A DNA stretch of 64,000 bases from Gemmiger formicilis. GTDB taxonomy: Bacteria; Bacillota; Clostridia; Oscillospirales; Ruminococcaceae. The stretch lies in assembly GCF_018784445.1 (NCBI RefSeq), contig NZ_WQOH01000004.1, positions 464,330 through 528,329 of the forward strand, given 5' to 3'. The notes under the pieces were generated by a model. The model was not told the origin of the DNA. It searched no databases and was given only the letters and a program-made list of their open reading frames with translations. The translations under genes and the position numbers were made by a program. Positions 17,548-26,665 of the stretch are shown piece after piece; position 1 is the first letter of the stretch; each line of letters opens with the position of its first letter.

Positions 17548-17611
17548 GAGTTTATATGTCTTAATAGCTAAATTCCGTTTTTTCAATTCTCCAAACTGGA
17601 ATTGATTGTTT

Positions 17612-18022
17612 TTAGGCCTCTATATTCTTTCCCAGACGTTGCTTTAGCTCCATGATTCGCACTCGAATCTCGTCAATAACCTTCTCAAACTCCTCGTCGC
17701 TTTTTCCTGTTGGGTCTTCCAGTTCCCAGTTATCGTCAAAGGGTCTGCCAATAAAAGGACATCCCACATTGCAGCCCATGGAGATGGCGATATCCGGTTC
17801 GGGAATATCCGAAATCAGCTTGGAATACTGCGTCTGCTCCATGTCGATGCCATAAATCGCCTTCATTAGCCGCACGGCATCCTGATTGATCTGTGGCCTG
17901 GTTTCCGTCCCTGCGGAATAGCTTTCAAACACATCGGATGCAAGAGCTTTCCCCAATGCCTCTGCAATCTGGCTGCGGCAGGAGTTGTGGACGCAGATAA
18001 ATGCAACCTTTGGCTTTGTCAT
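17612..18022 (-). CDS. arsC: arsenate reductase ArsC (thioredoxin-coupled type)
   Basis: 136 residues of the low-molecular-weight phosphatase fold. The P-loop CVHNSCRS gives Cys10 and Arg16, and the resolving pair Cys84/Cys88 lies in MGCNVGCPF, as in pI258 ArsC. It reduces arsenate to arsenite in the cytoplasm with thioredoxin. Overlaps the end of acr3 by 4 bp, so both were one operon. It may remain translated only if a new promoter exists, because the upstream acr3 is broken. Confidence 0.93.
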   Translation of the reverse strand: MTKPKVAFICVHNSCRSQIAEALGKALASDVFESYSAGTETRPQINQDAVRLMKAIYGIDMEQTQYSKLISDIPEPDIAISMGCNVGCPFIGRPFDDNWELEDPTGKSDEEFEKVIDEIRVRIMELKQRLGKNIEA

Positions 18023-18828
18023 GCGGGGAACCTGCCTTTCGTTTTGTTTGCGATTTTTACAAGGAACAGCATCACCGGCACTTCGGTCAACACGCCAACC
18101 GTTGTGGCAAGTGCGGCAGGAGAGGTTGTTCCGAACAGGGCAATGGCTACTGCAACCGCCAATTCAAAGAAGTTGGATGCGCCGATCATTCCGGCAGGTG
18201 CTGCAATGCGGTGCGGCAGCTTGAGCAGCCGACAGGCACCATAAGCAATGCCGAAAATCAGGAAGGTCTGCAAAATCAGTGGCACGGCAATCAGCACGAT
18301 ATGCAGGGGATTATCCAGAATGACCTGCCCCTGAAAGGCGAAGATCAGTACCAGCGTCAGCAGAAGTCCAACCGTCGTAATGCCGTCAAATTTCTTGACA
18401 AAGGTATTCTCAAAATACTCTTTTCCCTTTTTCTGGGTCACAAAATACCGGGTCAGCATACCACCTGAAAGGGGAATGACCACGAACAGCACCACCGACA
18501 AAATTAGCGTATCCCACGGCACGGACACATTAGAAACGCCCAGCAGGAACTTCACGATAGGGACGAATGCTACGAGGATAATCAGGTCGTTGGTGGCCAC
18601 CTGCACCACCGTGTACGCCGGGTCGCCCTTTGTCAGAGCGCTCCACACAAAGACCATCGCCGTGCATGGCGCAGCGCCAAGCAGCACCGCTCCGGCGAGG
18701 TATTCCGTCGCAAGCTCCGGTGTAATAAACGCCTTAAACACCACAAAGAAGAACAGACTTGCCATGCCATACATGGTGAAAGGCTTGATGAGCCAGTTGA
18801 CGATCCAGGTGACGAACAGACCTTTCTG
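18019..18828 (-). pseudogene. acr3: arsenite efflux pump Acr3, 5'-truncated
   Basis: Readable homology runs from KGLFVTWIVNWLIKPFTMYG to the normal C-terminus, about 268 residues; intact Acr3 has about 350. LGAAPCTAMVFVWS carries the conserved Cys of the arsenite pathway. Upstream of the K (18823-18825) the frame hits a TGA (18829-18831) in unrelated sequence, so roughly the first 85-90 codons are missing. An internal ATG at 18774 could start a shorter product that lacks the first membrane segments. The break coincides with the end of the adjacent transposon. Confidence 0.85.
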
Positions 18829-18831
18829 TCA
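18826..18831. other. probable left end of Tn4451-like transposon in acr3
   Basis: Acr3 coding similarity stops between 18825 and 18828. Beyond it lies an AT-rich stretch leading to the tnpW-like gene. TnpX-type resolvases insert at short GA-containing sites, so the precise core cannot be resolved without the other end. Confidence 0.5.
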
Positions 18832-18861
18832 AGCGTTTTTAACAACTTTTTTGATTGATAT

Positions 18862-19047
18862 TTAGACTTTACTTCCAAGAGTAAAGTCTTGTGCTATAGT
18901 ACCCGGTTTTGATGCCATCACGTCCTTAATAATCAACGCTTTTACAAGTTCTTCCTGCGTCTCACTCGCATTTTCTGACGGCATAGCATTAACGATAAAC
19001 ACCGTACTACCGATTTTTTCCACAAAACCAGCTTTCACTTTTTCCAA
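18862..19047 (-). CDS. TnpW-like transposon protein
   Basis: 61 residues: VEKIGSTVFIVNAMPSENAS and ETQEELVKALIIKDV fit the small TnpW family encoded at one end of Tn4451-like mobilizable transposons. The stop codon overlaps an inverted repeat AGACTTTACT/AGTAAAGTCT (18864-18889), possibly its terminator or a transposon-end element. No catalytic motif. Role unknown. Confidence 0.55.
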   Translation of the reverse strand: MEKVKAGFVEKIGSTVFIVNAMPSENASETQEELVKALIIKDVMASKPGTIAQDFTLGSKV

Positions 19048-19102
19048 AGTGTTCGTTTCCTTTCAAGTATACTTGAAGTTCTATATTACCGACTAAAAAG
19101 CA

Positions 19103-19324
19103 TTATTCATACACCGATTTAAGTACCTCGTAAAGCTTTCTGCCCTCGTCCTCGGTGAGCGTAACTCCCTTGCCGCACCGTTCGTGCCCCGGATACCAAA
19201 TCCGAATATCCAGCTTTGCATCGTTGCCATTCCATGAAACAAAATTTGCTTCTTTCGTATAACCGCTGCCATTCTCGCCCAAGACAGCAAGGGGCTTTGT
19301 GATGGTGCTGGTAATATCGTTCAT
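19103..19324 (-). CDS. PC4/YdbC-family ssDNA-binding protein
   Basis: 73 residues from ATG at 19324 (GGAGGT upstream). LAVLGENGSGYTKEANFVSW-NGNDAKLDIRIWYPGHERCG and GVTLTEDEGRKLYEVL match the PC4-like YdbC family, homodimers that bind single-stranded DNA. In mobile elements it probably assists relaxase processing or replication. It lies just downstream of the relaxase gene. Confidence 0.8.
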   Translation of the reverse strand: MNDITSTITKPLAVLGENGSGYTKEANFVSWNGNDAKLDIRIWYPGHERCGKGVTLTEDEGRKLYEVLKSVYE

Positions 19325-19391
19325 TTTCTGTACCTCCAAATTCAAGTGGGGAAGAAGTTATAAAGTCGGGATAGTAATGGAAGCGGGCATT

Positions 19392-20642
19392 TTAGCGCTC
19401 CAAATCTTGGTCATCTTGGCGGCGGGCAGATGCTCTATGCGGATTGCGTTTTGCTTCCTCGCGCTCTTTCTTCTGCTGCGCTTCTCTGTGCTCCAGCAGG
19501 TCAGCAATCTTCTCTGCGAAGCCCTTTGCAAACTGGGGAAAGTATTTGAGCGCCTGCAAAAACGGCTCACAGCGCCGCCGCAATGCGGCATACGCCGATT
19601 GTGTATCTCTCAATTCGTACTTGCAGTCGATGTACTGCTTTTTGTAGAGCGAAATATCCTCGTTCAGTTTGTGGATTTCTTGGCGGCTTGTGATGCCCTC
19701 CTTTGCTAACGCCGTCAACTGCTTGTAGTCCTCTTTCGACACGGTATATTTGCCTGTAATGGTTTTCTTGCCCATGTCGTCAATCTCGGATTCGGTTTTG
19801 CGCACATTCCATGCCGCTTCGTACTTGGTCTGCGCAGCTTCTACACGCTCTTGAATGTTGGCAAGCCGTTCCTTATCTTTTTCGATCTGATATTGCAGGG
19901 AAGCAAGGTTCTCGCGTGTGCTTCCCAACTCTCCGCGCTGGAAATTCGTGAAGCCATGCTCCTGCATATGAGCCACCAGTTCGTCCTGCAAGATACTGTA
20001 CGAGGGGCGATACTTGGGTTTTCCGTTGCTCCGCAGGACAGGCTGACCCTGTTCATCTTTCAGCGGGATATTTGATGCCCATTTCTTGGAATGGCTCACT
20101 TGATGAATAGTTTCCCGAACCGTACCGCGCAGCGCCGGGTCCTTGCAGCGCTTGCTCCACAGAATATCCTTATCCACCACAGGAATCACTACGGCGTGGA
20201 GATGGTAGTGGTAGACATCTTTTCCCAAGTCGCTGGTCGCGGCCTTGTTGATTTCGTCTGCGTGCATAACAGCAGCCACTACATACTCTGATCCGAATTT
20301 CTTCTCCAAGAAGTGATAGGCTTCCTCATAGAATTTCTTTGCGTACTCATAACCGCCGTTGCGCTCAAAGTACATGGTGTTCACGTCAATGATGATTTCA
20401 TCGAAAAGCGTAGCGTCTTTCCGCAGCCCCCTTGTCGATACCGTTCCAGCCGCTTCCATAGTGCGCAGCGTGTCCATATAAGAGGACGGCGGGGAGCGAT
20501 AGTGTACATTCAGCGGTATGCGCTCCTGTACCACGTTGACGTTGGCATAGTCGGTGTTCAGCCGTTCATTGTGCCGTTCTGTTGCGCCGATGCTGGCAGC
20601 TGAACACTGCTTCACTCTGGCGCAGCTCATATCTTTTGCCAC
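19392..20642 (-). CDS. MobV-family relaxase (Pre/Mob, TnpZ-like)
   Basis: 416 residues from GTG at 20642 (AAAGGAG upstream). HNERLNTDYANVNVV, LFDEIIIDVNTMYF and HADEINKAATSD...YHYHLHAVVIPV are the MobV catalytic motifs, the last holding metal-binding His residues. A long coiled coil fills residues about 255-310 and the C-terminus. It nicks the transposon oriT so that a helper conjugative element can transfer it. Matches the TnpZ position in Tn4451-type transposons. Confidence 0.9.
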   Translation of the reverse strand: MAKDMSCARVKQCSAASIGATERHNERLNTDYANVNVVQERIPLNVHYRSPPSSYMDTLRTMEAAGTVSTRGLRKDATLFDEIIIDVNTMYFERNGGYEYAKKFYEEAYHFLEKKFGSEYVVAAVMHADEINKAATSDLGKDVYHYHLHAVVIPVVDKDILWSKRCKDPALRGTVRETIHQVSHSKKWASNIPLKDEQGQPVLRSNGKPKYRPSYSILQDELVAHMQEHGFTNFQRGELGSTRENLASLQYQIEKDKERLANIQERVEAAQTKYEAAWNVRKTESEIDDMGKKTITGKYTVSKEDYKQLTALAKEGITSRQEIHKLNEDISLYKKQYIDCKYELRDTQSAYAALRRRCEPFLQALKYFPQFAKGFAEKIADLLEHREAQQKKEREEAKRNPHRASARRQDDQDLER

Positions 20643-20788
20643 TGCAATTTCTCCTTTCCAAGCGGTAGGGCAAAGCCCCGTTACACAAGATTGGAACAAT
20701 CTGTGTAACCCACTATGACACTTTCAGCTTCGCTGCAAAGATGTCGTGGGCAAGGGAGTTCCCCCTTGACCTCCTTTTTGCGCCGAAA

Positions 20789-21832
20789 TCAAGTCTGCAG
20801 GTTTTCTCCCTGCCAGCCTTCTTTCGGCTTTTCAACCTCCGGCAAAGTCCAATACCATGCGAAACCGTCCTTCACGGAGTGAACCCCGGCTTTCTTCTTC
20901 GCCTTTTTGTAGGTTGACTTCTTGAAGCCTGCACCTTCAAGCTTTGCTTCGCAGTCGGAAGCCAACTGTCTGCCGCCATCAAGCAGCGAACGGATAAACG
21001 CCGTTGCCGCTTCCTCGCGGTCATTCGGTCTGCCCATTCGCGGGGCGGTGGCAGCGAATGCGTCCTCGGCGGTCATTTCCAATTCATCAAGAAAATTCAC
21101 GCCCTTGTCTGCCACCTCAAAAAGAATAGCCGAACCCATTGGAGCAAGATTGGATTTTACTTGCACCAAATAGCGTTCGGCTGGATTTGCGCTGTTTGCG
21201 GTTCGTGTGATGGCGAGAATACTTCTCGCAGCGCCCGCAATGTCGATAGAACCGTTGGTACGGTAAAGGGGATTGGTATCTCTCATCTTGTTCATATGAG
21301 CGATAATCACAATCGCACAGCCTGTATCTTTCGCAACCGCTATCAGATGATTAAACTCGGCTCGTGTTTCGTTGGCATTGTTCATCGAACAACTTTCTCC
21401 GATATAGGCACTCATCGGGTCAAGAATTAAAAGTTCTGCGTGGTACATCTCAATCGCTTCACGAATACGGTTATCCCCAAAGGACAAAGATTTTTCATCT
21501 TCCTTGATGAAGATGAGGTTTTCTCCGTTCCCACCAGCCGAATTGAAGCGAGGGACTACCGTATCATCGGCGTCATCTTCCGTTGTCTGATAGATGATAG
21601 TCATAGGCTCGTTTTCTTCCGTTTCGGTAAAGGGCAGAGGTTCGCCCTTTGAGAGCAGGGCGGCAATGGAAAGCATTAGCTTGCTTTTTCCATCGCCGGG
21701 ATCGCCCTGCAACAGCGTAACCTTGCCAACCGGAATATATGGATACCATAGCCATTTCACTTCTTTCGGCTCGATTTCACTCGCCTTGACAACTTCAAGA
21801 GGCACGCTGACAGTCATTTCATTTTCAATCAT
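20789..21832 (-). CDS. RepA-like AAA ATPase (AAA_25)
   Basis: 347 residues from ATG at 21832. Walker A GDPGDGKSKL, Walker B ELLILDPMSAYIG, and IVIIAHMNKMRDTN mark the RecA-fold RepA/DnaB-like ATPases of small replicons. A C-terminal region resembles a winged helix (AGFKKSTYKKAKKKAGV). Probably a replicative or plasmid-like helicase supporting the transposon circle. Overlaps the stop of the preceding small gene by 8 bp. Confidence 0.85.
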   Translation of the reverse strand: MIENEMTVSVPLEVVKASEIEPKEVKWLWYPYIPVGKVTLLQGDPGDGKSKLMLSIAALLSKGEPLPFTETEENEPMTIIYQTTEDDADDTVVPRFNSAGGNGENLIFIKEDEKSLSFGDNRIREAIEMYHAELLILDPMSAYIGESCSMNNANETRAEFNHLIAVAKDTGCAIVIIAHMNKMRDTNPLYRTNGSIDIAGAARSILAITRTANSANPAERYLVQVKSNLAPMGSAILFEVADKGVNFLDELEMTAEDAFAATAPRMGRPNDREEAATAFIRSLLDGGRQLASDCEAKLEGAGFKKSTYKKAKKKAGVHSVKDGFAWYWTLPEVEKPKEGWQGENLQT

Positions 21833-22004
21833 TTTTCTTTGTTCTCCTTTTCGATAAATATTTCGGGCAAAGCACCACAATACAGCGGAAACTCTGCTTA
21901 CAGTCATTCCTGCATTTTCTGCAAAGTTCGTTGTAGGTAATGCGGTTTCGATCATTCAGAAACAACGACCACTCTTGTTTCCGCTGCTTGCTCATTCTCG
22001 GCAT
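21825..22004 (-). CDS. Cys-rich small protein, paralog of 63120-63341
   Basis: 59 residues from ATG at 22004, with AAAGGAGG upstream. KQRKQEWSLFLNDRNRITYN is followed by ELCRKCRNDCKQSFRCIVVL-CP. The CxxCxxxCKQSFR...CP pattern is shared with the protein at 63120-63341 in the ICE. Four or five Cys suggest a zinc knuckle. Its gene overlaps the RepA-like start, suggesting a DNA-metabolism partner. Confidence 0.65.
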   Translation of the reverse strand: MPRMSKQRKQEWSLFLNDRNRITYNELCRKCRNDCKQSFRCIVVLCPKYLSKRRTKKND

Positions 22005-22187
22005 AGCAAGCAATCCTCCTTTCCTGCCGAAAATAGAAAAACCACAGAGAAGATACATTAAGCCTTATTTGTGTCATTTCTCGGGGCGAAAATCGGGGTA
22101 AATATCCCTTTCTAAGCCTTTCAAAATAGCACATAAGGTATTTGTACTAATCTGTGGTTATGTATTGAATTATGGGTTTTGGGTAAC

Positions 22188-22211
22188 AAAAAACACCGTA
22201 TTTCTACGGTG
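22188..22211 (-). terminator. intrinsic terminator of the YhfC operon
   Basis: CACCGTA (22194-22200) pairs with TACGGTG (22205-22211) and the minus strand continues into T6 (complement of 22188-22193). Located just after the YhfC stop codon. Confidence 0.85.
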
Positions 22212-22257
22212 CGTTCTGTCAGATATATTCTGTTTTATGATAGCAGAAAACTGGAAT

Positions 22258-23055
22258 TCACAGTTCTTCCATCCTTCCCATCTTCAGCGCCATAACAAGA
22301 GTTCCGGCTGCCATCACAAAGACACCAATTTCAATCACATAGATGGGAAGAAGCGCCGGACCTGCCACGGCAAAGAAGTCCACGATAAAATGAATCCCAT
22401 AAGCAAGAACCGCTGTAAAAGCCGCTGTCCTGCATTTGCCTGCCTTTACCGCCCGGTAGATCAGCAGTGACAACCCGATATGCAGAATGATGGCACTGAT
22501 TCTTTCGATTCCGCTTACAAAAAAGAGTGGTGCCGGTGTTGTCCATAGGGCCGACAGCTGTGACACGGTCTGGTTTGCAGACTCAGCAGGAAGTGCCGCC
22601 AGCGTATTCTGCATGGCTCCGCTGTTGATCATCAGCATGGACACAAGATTGCTGATTCCGGAGAGTCCTCCGAGCAGAATGGCCTCCACACCGCCATGCC
22701 CGATTCCATACATCAGTGCATTTGGAAAATCCAGCCATTTCTTCATCCAGAACTTCATGGCAATCAGTCTTCCGGTCTCTTCAAAAACCGCTGCAGCCAA
22801 AGCCGCGTACACATAGTAAAGCCATGGCCTGCTCTGTGCGTTCAGTCCGCAGAACTGAATGACAAGAACATGCAGCTGCTGCTCCAACAGCATTGCGAAC
22901 AGCAGAAAGGTTCCTGCTCCGATAAAGAACGAGGAAATCCTTGCCTTAAGCTTCACCCTTCCTGCAATGAACAAAGCAATCGGTACCCCCATCGAGAGGA
23001 CAACGGAGCAGATAACTCCCGCTATCGCCAGACCTGATATTGTGTTCAATTCCAT
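22258..23055 (-). CDS. YhfC-family glutamic-type intramembrane protease
   Basis: 265 residues from ATG at 23055 (GGAGGT upstream), seven or eight hydrophobic segments. The motifs AAVFEETGRLIAMKF and MYGIGHGGVEAIL (Glu/His in membrane segments), plus AYGIHFIVDFFAV, match the YhfC branch of CPBP-like membrane proteases. It is the last gene of a four-gene operon with a membrane protein, an XRE regulator and DUF6442-like protein. This block sits where Tn4451 relatives carry cargo. Substrate unknown. Confidence 0.82.
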   Translation of the reverse strand: MELNTISGLAIAGVICSVVLSMGVPIALFIAGRVKLKARISSFFIGAGTFLLFAMLLEQQLHVLVIQFCGLNAQSRPWLYYVYAALAAAVFEETGRLIAMKFWMKKWLDFPNALMYGIGHGGVEAILLGGLSGISNLVSMLMINSGAMQNTLAALPAESANQTVSQLSALWTTPAPLFFVSGIERISAIILHIGLSLLIYRAVKAGKCRTAAFTAVLAYGIHFIVDFFAVAGPALLPIYVIEIGVFVMAAGTLVMALKMGRMEEL

Positions 23056-23074
23056 CTTTATACCTCCCTGATTC

Positions 23075-23377
23075 TCAAAAAATTCCTTTATTGTATTTGA
23101 ACTGTCCATACAATATAAAGCCTAATCCGATAATAATCGCTGGAAGAATGATATAATTTATAATTATTTCACTCCAAAACGAAACAATAAAACCTAATAC
23201 AAGAGATATTCCTATAATCAGTGTTCCTGTTCCAACAACTTTTCCATACTTTGGTATATCTTCTTCTTTTACTCTTCGCCTATTGTAAGAATGAATTGTG
23301 CTGATATTGCCTTTGATATTTACAATTCCCACAACAGATATGAGCACTCCCAAAATCAACATTATAATATTTTCCAT
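23075..23377 (-). CDS. three-helix membrane protein
   Basis: 100 residues with hydrophobic segments near 4-20, 48-66 and 73-91 and a basic loop (STIHSYNRRRVKEEDIPKYG). The pattern NIKGNxxTIHxYNRRRV recurs in small clostridial membrane proteins. No enzyme motif; probably works with the YhfC protease next to it. Confidence 0.6.
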   Translation of the reverse strand: MENIIMLILGVLISVVGIVNIKGNISTIHSYNRRRVKEEDIPKYGKVVGTGTLIIGISLVLGFIVSFWSEIIINYIILPAIIIGLGFILYGQFKYNKGIF

Positions 23378-23386
23378 AATGACCTC

Positions 23387-23593
23387 CTAAAAATAGAATA
23401 GTTCCTCAAATTTTTTGTCCAATGCAATACAAAGAATTAGAGCCAATTTTGCAGTTGGATTAAACTGTCCTGTTTCAATAGAACTAATCGTGTTTCTTGA
23501 TACACCCACCATTTCTGCAAGTTGAGCTTGAGAAAGATTTTCTTCTGTGCGAACTTCCTTTAAGTGATTTTTCAGTTGTAATTGTTCTTTCAT
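23387..23593 (-). CDS. XRE-family regulator (HTH_3)
   Basis: 68 residues: LKEVRTEENLSQAQLAEMVG-VSRNTISSIETGQ is a complete helix-turn-helix of the YozG type. Very compact, no sensor domain. It overlaps the upstream gene by 4 bp and likely represses its own four-gene operon. Confidence 0.9.
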   Translation of the reverse strand: MKEQLQLKNHLKEVRTEENLSQAQLAEMVGVSRNTISSIETGQFNPTAKLALILCIALDKKFEELFYF

Positions 23594-23919
23594 ATTCTCA
23601 CCTCTAAAAGGTGGCTAACAAATCCAACAAATGCCAAAATGGAAATCACAAAAAACAGAACAGTCAAGACCAAATCGCTCTTTCGCTTCATTTTGATAAA
23701 ACGAACTAACCATTGTGTTGCAATAATGCTGAAGTATATAACCCACGGACTGTAAATCATAGTATGAGCAAGCACAGAAGATAACAGCGAAAGCAAACAA
23801 CACACTAAAGCACCAACTCTGCTTGCGTGACTTCCGGCTTGATATACCACTTCCATTTCAGCCAAGTCCTTATTGCGATGTTCTTTTCTGCTTGCATTTA
23901 AGATTTCGTCCTTTTTCAT
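23590..23919 (-). CDS. DUF6442-like membrane protein
   Basis: 109 residues from ATG at 23919 (GGAGG seven bases upstream). The N-terminus MKKDEILNASRKEHRNKDLA-EMEV is cytosolic, followed by three hydrophobic segments. The MKKDEIL...RxExxxxDE/KE start matches DUF6442, which regularly precedes an XRE gene of this kind. First gene of the cargo operon. Confidence 0.7.
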   Translation of the reverse strand: MKKDEILNASRKEHRNKDLAEMEVVYQAGSHASRVGALVCCLLSLLSSVLAHTMIYSPWVIYFSIIATQWLVRFIKMKRKSDLVLTVLFFVISILAFVGFVSHLLEVRI

Positions 23920-24079
23920 CAAAACGCCTCCATACCAAGTTTTCTTTGCATATTTTAATTATACACATACCAAGTTTTCTTGTCAATAGAGTTCATAAAA
24001 AAAGTTACAACCGATATAATAGGTAACTTTTCTACCACTTCGATTATACTCACGACTTAATGACTTCTTGAATACTTGC

Positions 24080-24116
24080 CGAAAAAGAAAAACCGCTGTG
24101 CAGCCGACAGCGGTTT
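24080..24116 (-). terminator. intrinsic terminator after CD1845-like gene
   Basis: AAACCGCTGT (24090-24099) pairs with ACAGCGGTTT (24107-24116); the minus strand then runs into a T-rich tract. It ends the tnpX-tnpV-CD1845 transcript. Confidence 0.85.
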
Positions 24117-24133
24117 ATCGTCATATTCTGTTT

Positions 24134-24466
24134 TCAGAATAGCCAAGCAAATAACGCTGATGCAGCGACAATCAAGGCACTTCCTGCCAGTGATAGCAGC
24201 ATCGGTGCTGCAAATGGGCATAACAGCAACGCCACAAGCGCCGAAGCTGCCGCCTGTGCATAGCTGCCATCCAGCAGCGCGAGGAAAGCCGCAAAGCCGC
24301 CCAGCCCGGCAAGAATCATACCAATGCTGCCGCAGATTCCATACAGAAGATTAAGTACAAATCCTGCCGCATACAGCAGCGCAATCATTGGCAACGCAAG
24401 TAGGCGTACAATCCACAGTACAACGATGTTGCTTCTTAAACGAGAAAACATAGATACCCCAACCAT
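24134..24466 (-). CDS. CD1845-like small membrane protein
   Basis: 110 residues, Ala/Leu-rich with four hydrophobic segments. MFSRLRSNIVVLWIVRLLAL-PMIALLYAAGF resembles the CD1845-type membrane proteins of clostridial mobile elements. An internal ATG (24451, MFSRLR) is a possible alternative start. Role unknown. Confidence 0.6.
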   Translation of the reverse strand: MVGVSMFSRLRSNIVVLWIVRLLALPMIALLYAAGFVLNLLYGICGSIGMILAGLGGFAAFLALLDGSYAQAAASALVALLLCPFAAPMLLSLAGSALIVAASALFAWLF

Positions 24467-24470
24467 TCTT

Positions 24471-24824
24471 TCAGCAGTAGATTAGCTCATTCAGCACAAT
24501 CTCGGCAGCCACATTCTGCACATTGTTCATCTGCTGCACCCAAAGCAACTGATTTTCGGCTTTCAGCGCTTCCGTTATGCCTTGCTGCTCGGCAAGTTGC
24601 TTTACCAGTTGGGAAAAGAATAAGTCCGCCTGCCTATCGACTTCATCAAGATGTTCATTTAGTCGATCAGAAGTTTGCAGCTCCTCATAAAGCCGTTTCC
24701 TGTTTCTGCGAATATACTGTAGGCGCCGTTGTCGCCATATACTGTTCCCGCTATGGCCTGTACATTGCCTATCATTTCTTTCTGCTTTCCAACCTGTAAA
24801 CTGCTTCATTGCAATGACCTCCAC
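24471..24824 (-). CDS. TnpV-like transposon protein
   Basis: 117 residues. RRRLQYIRRNRKRLYEELQT, LNEHLDEVDRQADLFFSQLV, GITEALKAENQLLWVQQMNN and AAEIVLNELIYC match TnpV of Tn4451-type transposons. The first 30 residues do not match, hinting at an N-terminal frameshift. It follows tnpX after 2 bp, as in Tn4451. Function not established. Confidence 0.7.
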   Translation of the reverse strand: MEVIAMKQFTGWKAERNDRQCTGHSGNSIWRQRRLQYIRRNRKRLYEELQTSDRLNEHLDEVDRQADLFFSQLVKQLAEQQGITEALKAENQLLWVQQMNNVQNVAAEIVLNELIYC

Positions 24825-24826
24825 AT

Positions 24827-26665
24827 TTATTCTTTACTTTTGGCTTTCTTTTCAGACTGCTTACGATGGTAATATGCTAAATGGTTTCGATTGTAGTTAA
24901 TGATTTTGCACTCTTTGGAACACAGGATTTCTTGACTATGAGACGGCCAGAAAGCTTTTCCGCAAATCTTACAGTTCCTTTGAGGGTATCTGCGTTCCTT
25001 TTTCTGGCTTCGCCGCTTCTCCGCCTCCGCCTTTCCGTGGGCTTCTAAGCAATCCGCTCCACAATATTTTTGCCTTGACCCGGTGGGATAAAATTCTTTG
25101 CCGCAGTATTCGCATACTCTTTTAGGAAATTTGTGCCCATCATTTGCAGCCCACCGCGCAGCCATTGCCCGCTTTTGGAATGCCTCATTACTTTTCTTGG
25201 CACGCTCTTTCCTCAAACGCTCTTTCTCTGCAAGTTCCTGCTCAGCCTTAATCTTTGCCTCCCTTATTTCTTCTTCTGTAGGAGCAAAATCGAATTGTCC
25301 AATGAAGTTATAGTAAATATCTACCTGTTGCTGCCTATCTTTCTTTCGACCAACAGTTTCATGAATGACAATTTTATCAATCAGCTCGCGAGCCATATCT
25401 GCGGTTAATGATGTCGGCTCTTTGTACTTCTTGATTATTTTGATAAAACGTTCAATATCGTTTACCGAAGCAGTTTTAGCTTGCAACAGTTCTGTAAGCT
25501 CAACAGTACGCTTATCTAACTCCGCCTGTTCATCAGAATACCGTTTCATAAGTGACCGATACTGCTTTTCCGGCAGCGTTCCTGTCATATAGTTCTCATA
25601 CAATCCGCCAATCAGCCGATCAAGTTCTTCAAGTCTCCGTTTCGCTCTCGTAAGCTCTTCTTTTTGCTCTTGAGGTTTACTATTGACTTGCTCCTGCCAA
25701 CTCTTACGAAGCTCCATTGCAAATGCTTTTTCGTCAGCAATAATGTGTTTTGCCATTCGTTGGATAGAATGTAGGACGAGCTCACAGAGCACGTCATCAC
25801 TGATAATGTGTGCTGTGCAGGCTCGATGTTGCGTTGCTTGATAACCAGAATACGTGCTGCAACGGTAGAAATAGCAGTCACTATTAACGTTATGTCTGAT
25901 GTTGTATCACATCACCCTGCCACAATCAGCGCAATACACAAGTCCTGGTAGTCGGCATGTTAATTGATATTTACCTCTATCAGGGGAATACTTATGACAT
26001 TTCAATTCCTTTTGAACGCGTGTCCATACAGGCTCCTCGATAATTGGCTCATGCGTATCCTTAAAGATCAACTTTTCTTCATCGGTAGAAGATCTCCGTG
26101 CATCTGTCTTGAAATTTGTCCCAATCGTTTTCCTTAAGACCGTATGACCGAGATATTCTTGACGTTCAAGGATTTCTCTTACGGTAGTCGGATTCCATCT
26201 TGTGCACCCCCATTCAGATTTCCTGTTGCACTGTTCTGGGTGATATTGTAGTGTATATGCCGATGGTATAAGTACTTCTTCTTCCGTCAATTTCTTGGCA
26301 ATTGTCGGAGGATTATAGCCATCTGCTGCAAGCGCAAAAATGTGTTTTACGACTTTTGATGCAACTGGATCAACAACCAAAGTCTGCTTATCTCCCGGCA
26401 GACGATTATACCCGTAGGGAATACTGCCTGAGCAACGTTTTCCATCGTTCATACGAGACAGAAAAATAGATTTAATCTTATTGCTGGTGTCTTTAGCATA
26501 CCACTCATTCATGATGTTGAGGAACGGAGTGAAGTCATTATCCTGTGGCTTGTCACTATCCACGCTGTTATTGATTGCAATAAAGCGGACTTGCTTTTGC
26601 GGAAACATTATCTCCGTATAGAAGCCAACTTGCAAATAGTTTCTTCCGAAGCGGCTCATGTCTTC
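24827..26665 (-). pseudogene. tnpX: TnpX-like large serine recombinase, truncated and with an in-frame stop
   Basis: Reading leftwards, homology starts mid catalytic domain (EDMSRFGRNYLQVGFYTEIM, VDSDKPQDNDFTPFLNIMNE) and runs through the recombinase domain, zinc ribbon (CADCGRVM) and coiled coil to a C-terminus with two Cys4 clusters (CEYCGKEFYPTGSRQKYCGA; CKICGKAF). A TGA at 25907-25909 interrupts the zinc ribbon in the same frame as the downstream 321-codon part. The first 70-90 codons, with the nucleophile Ser, are missing beyond about 26665, where the ICE begins. Inactive as it stands. Confidence 0.85.
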
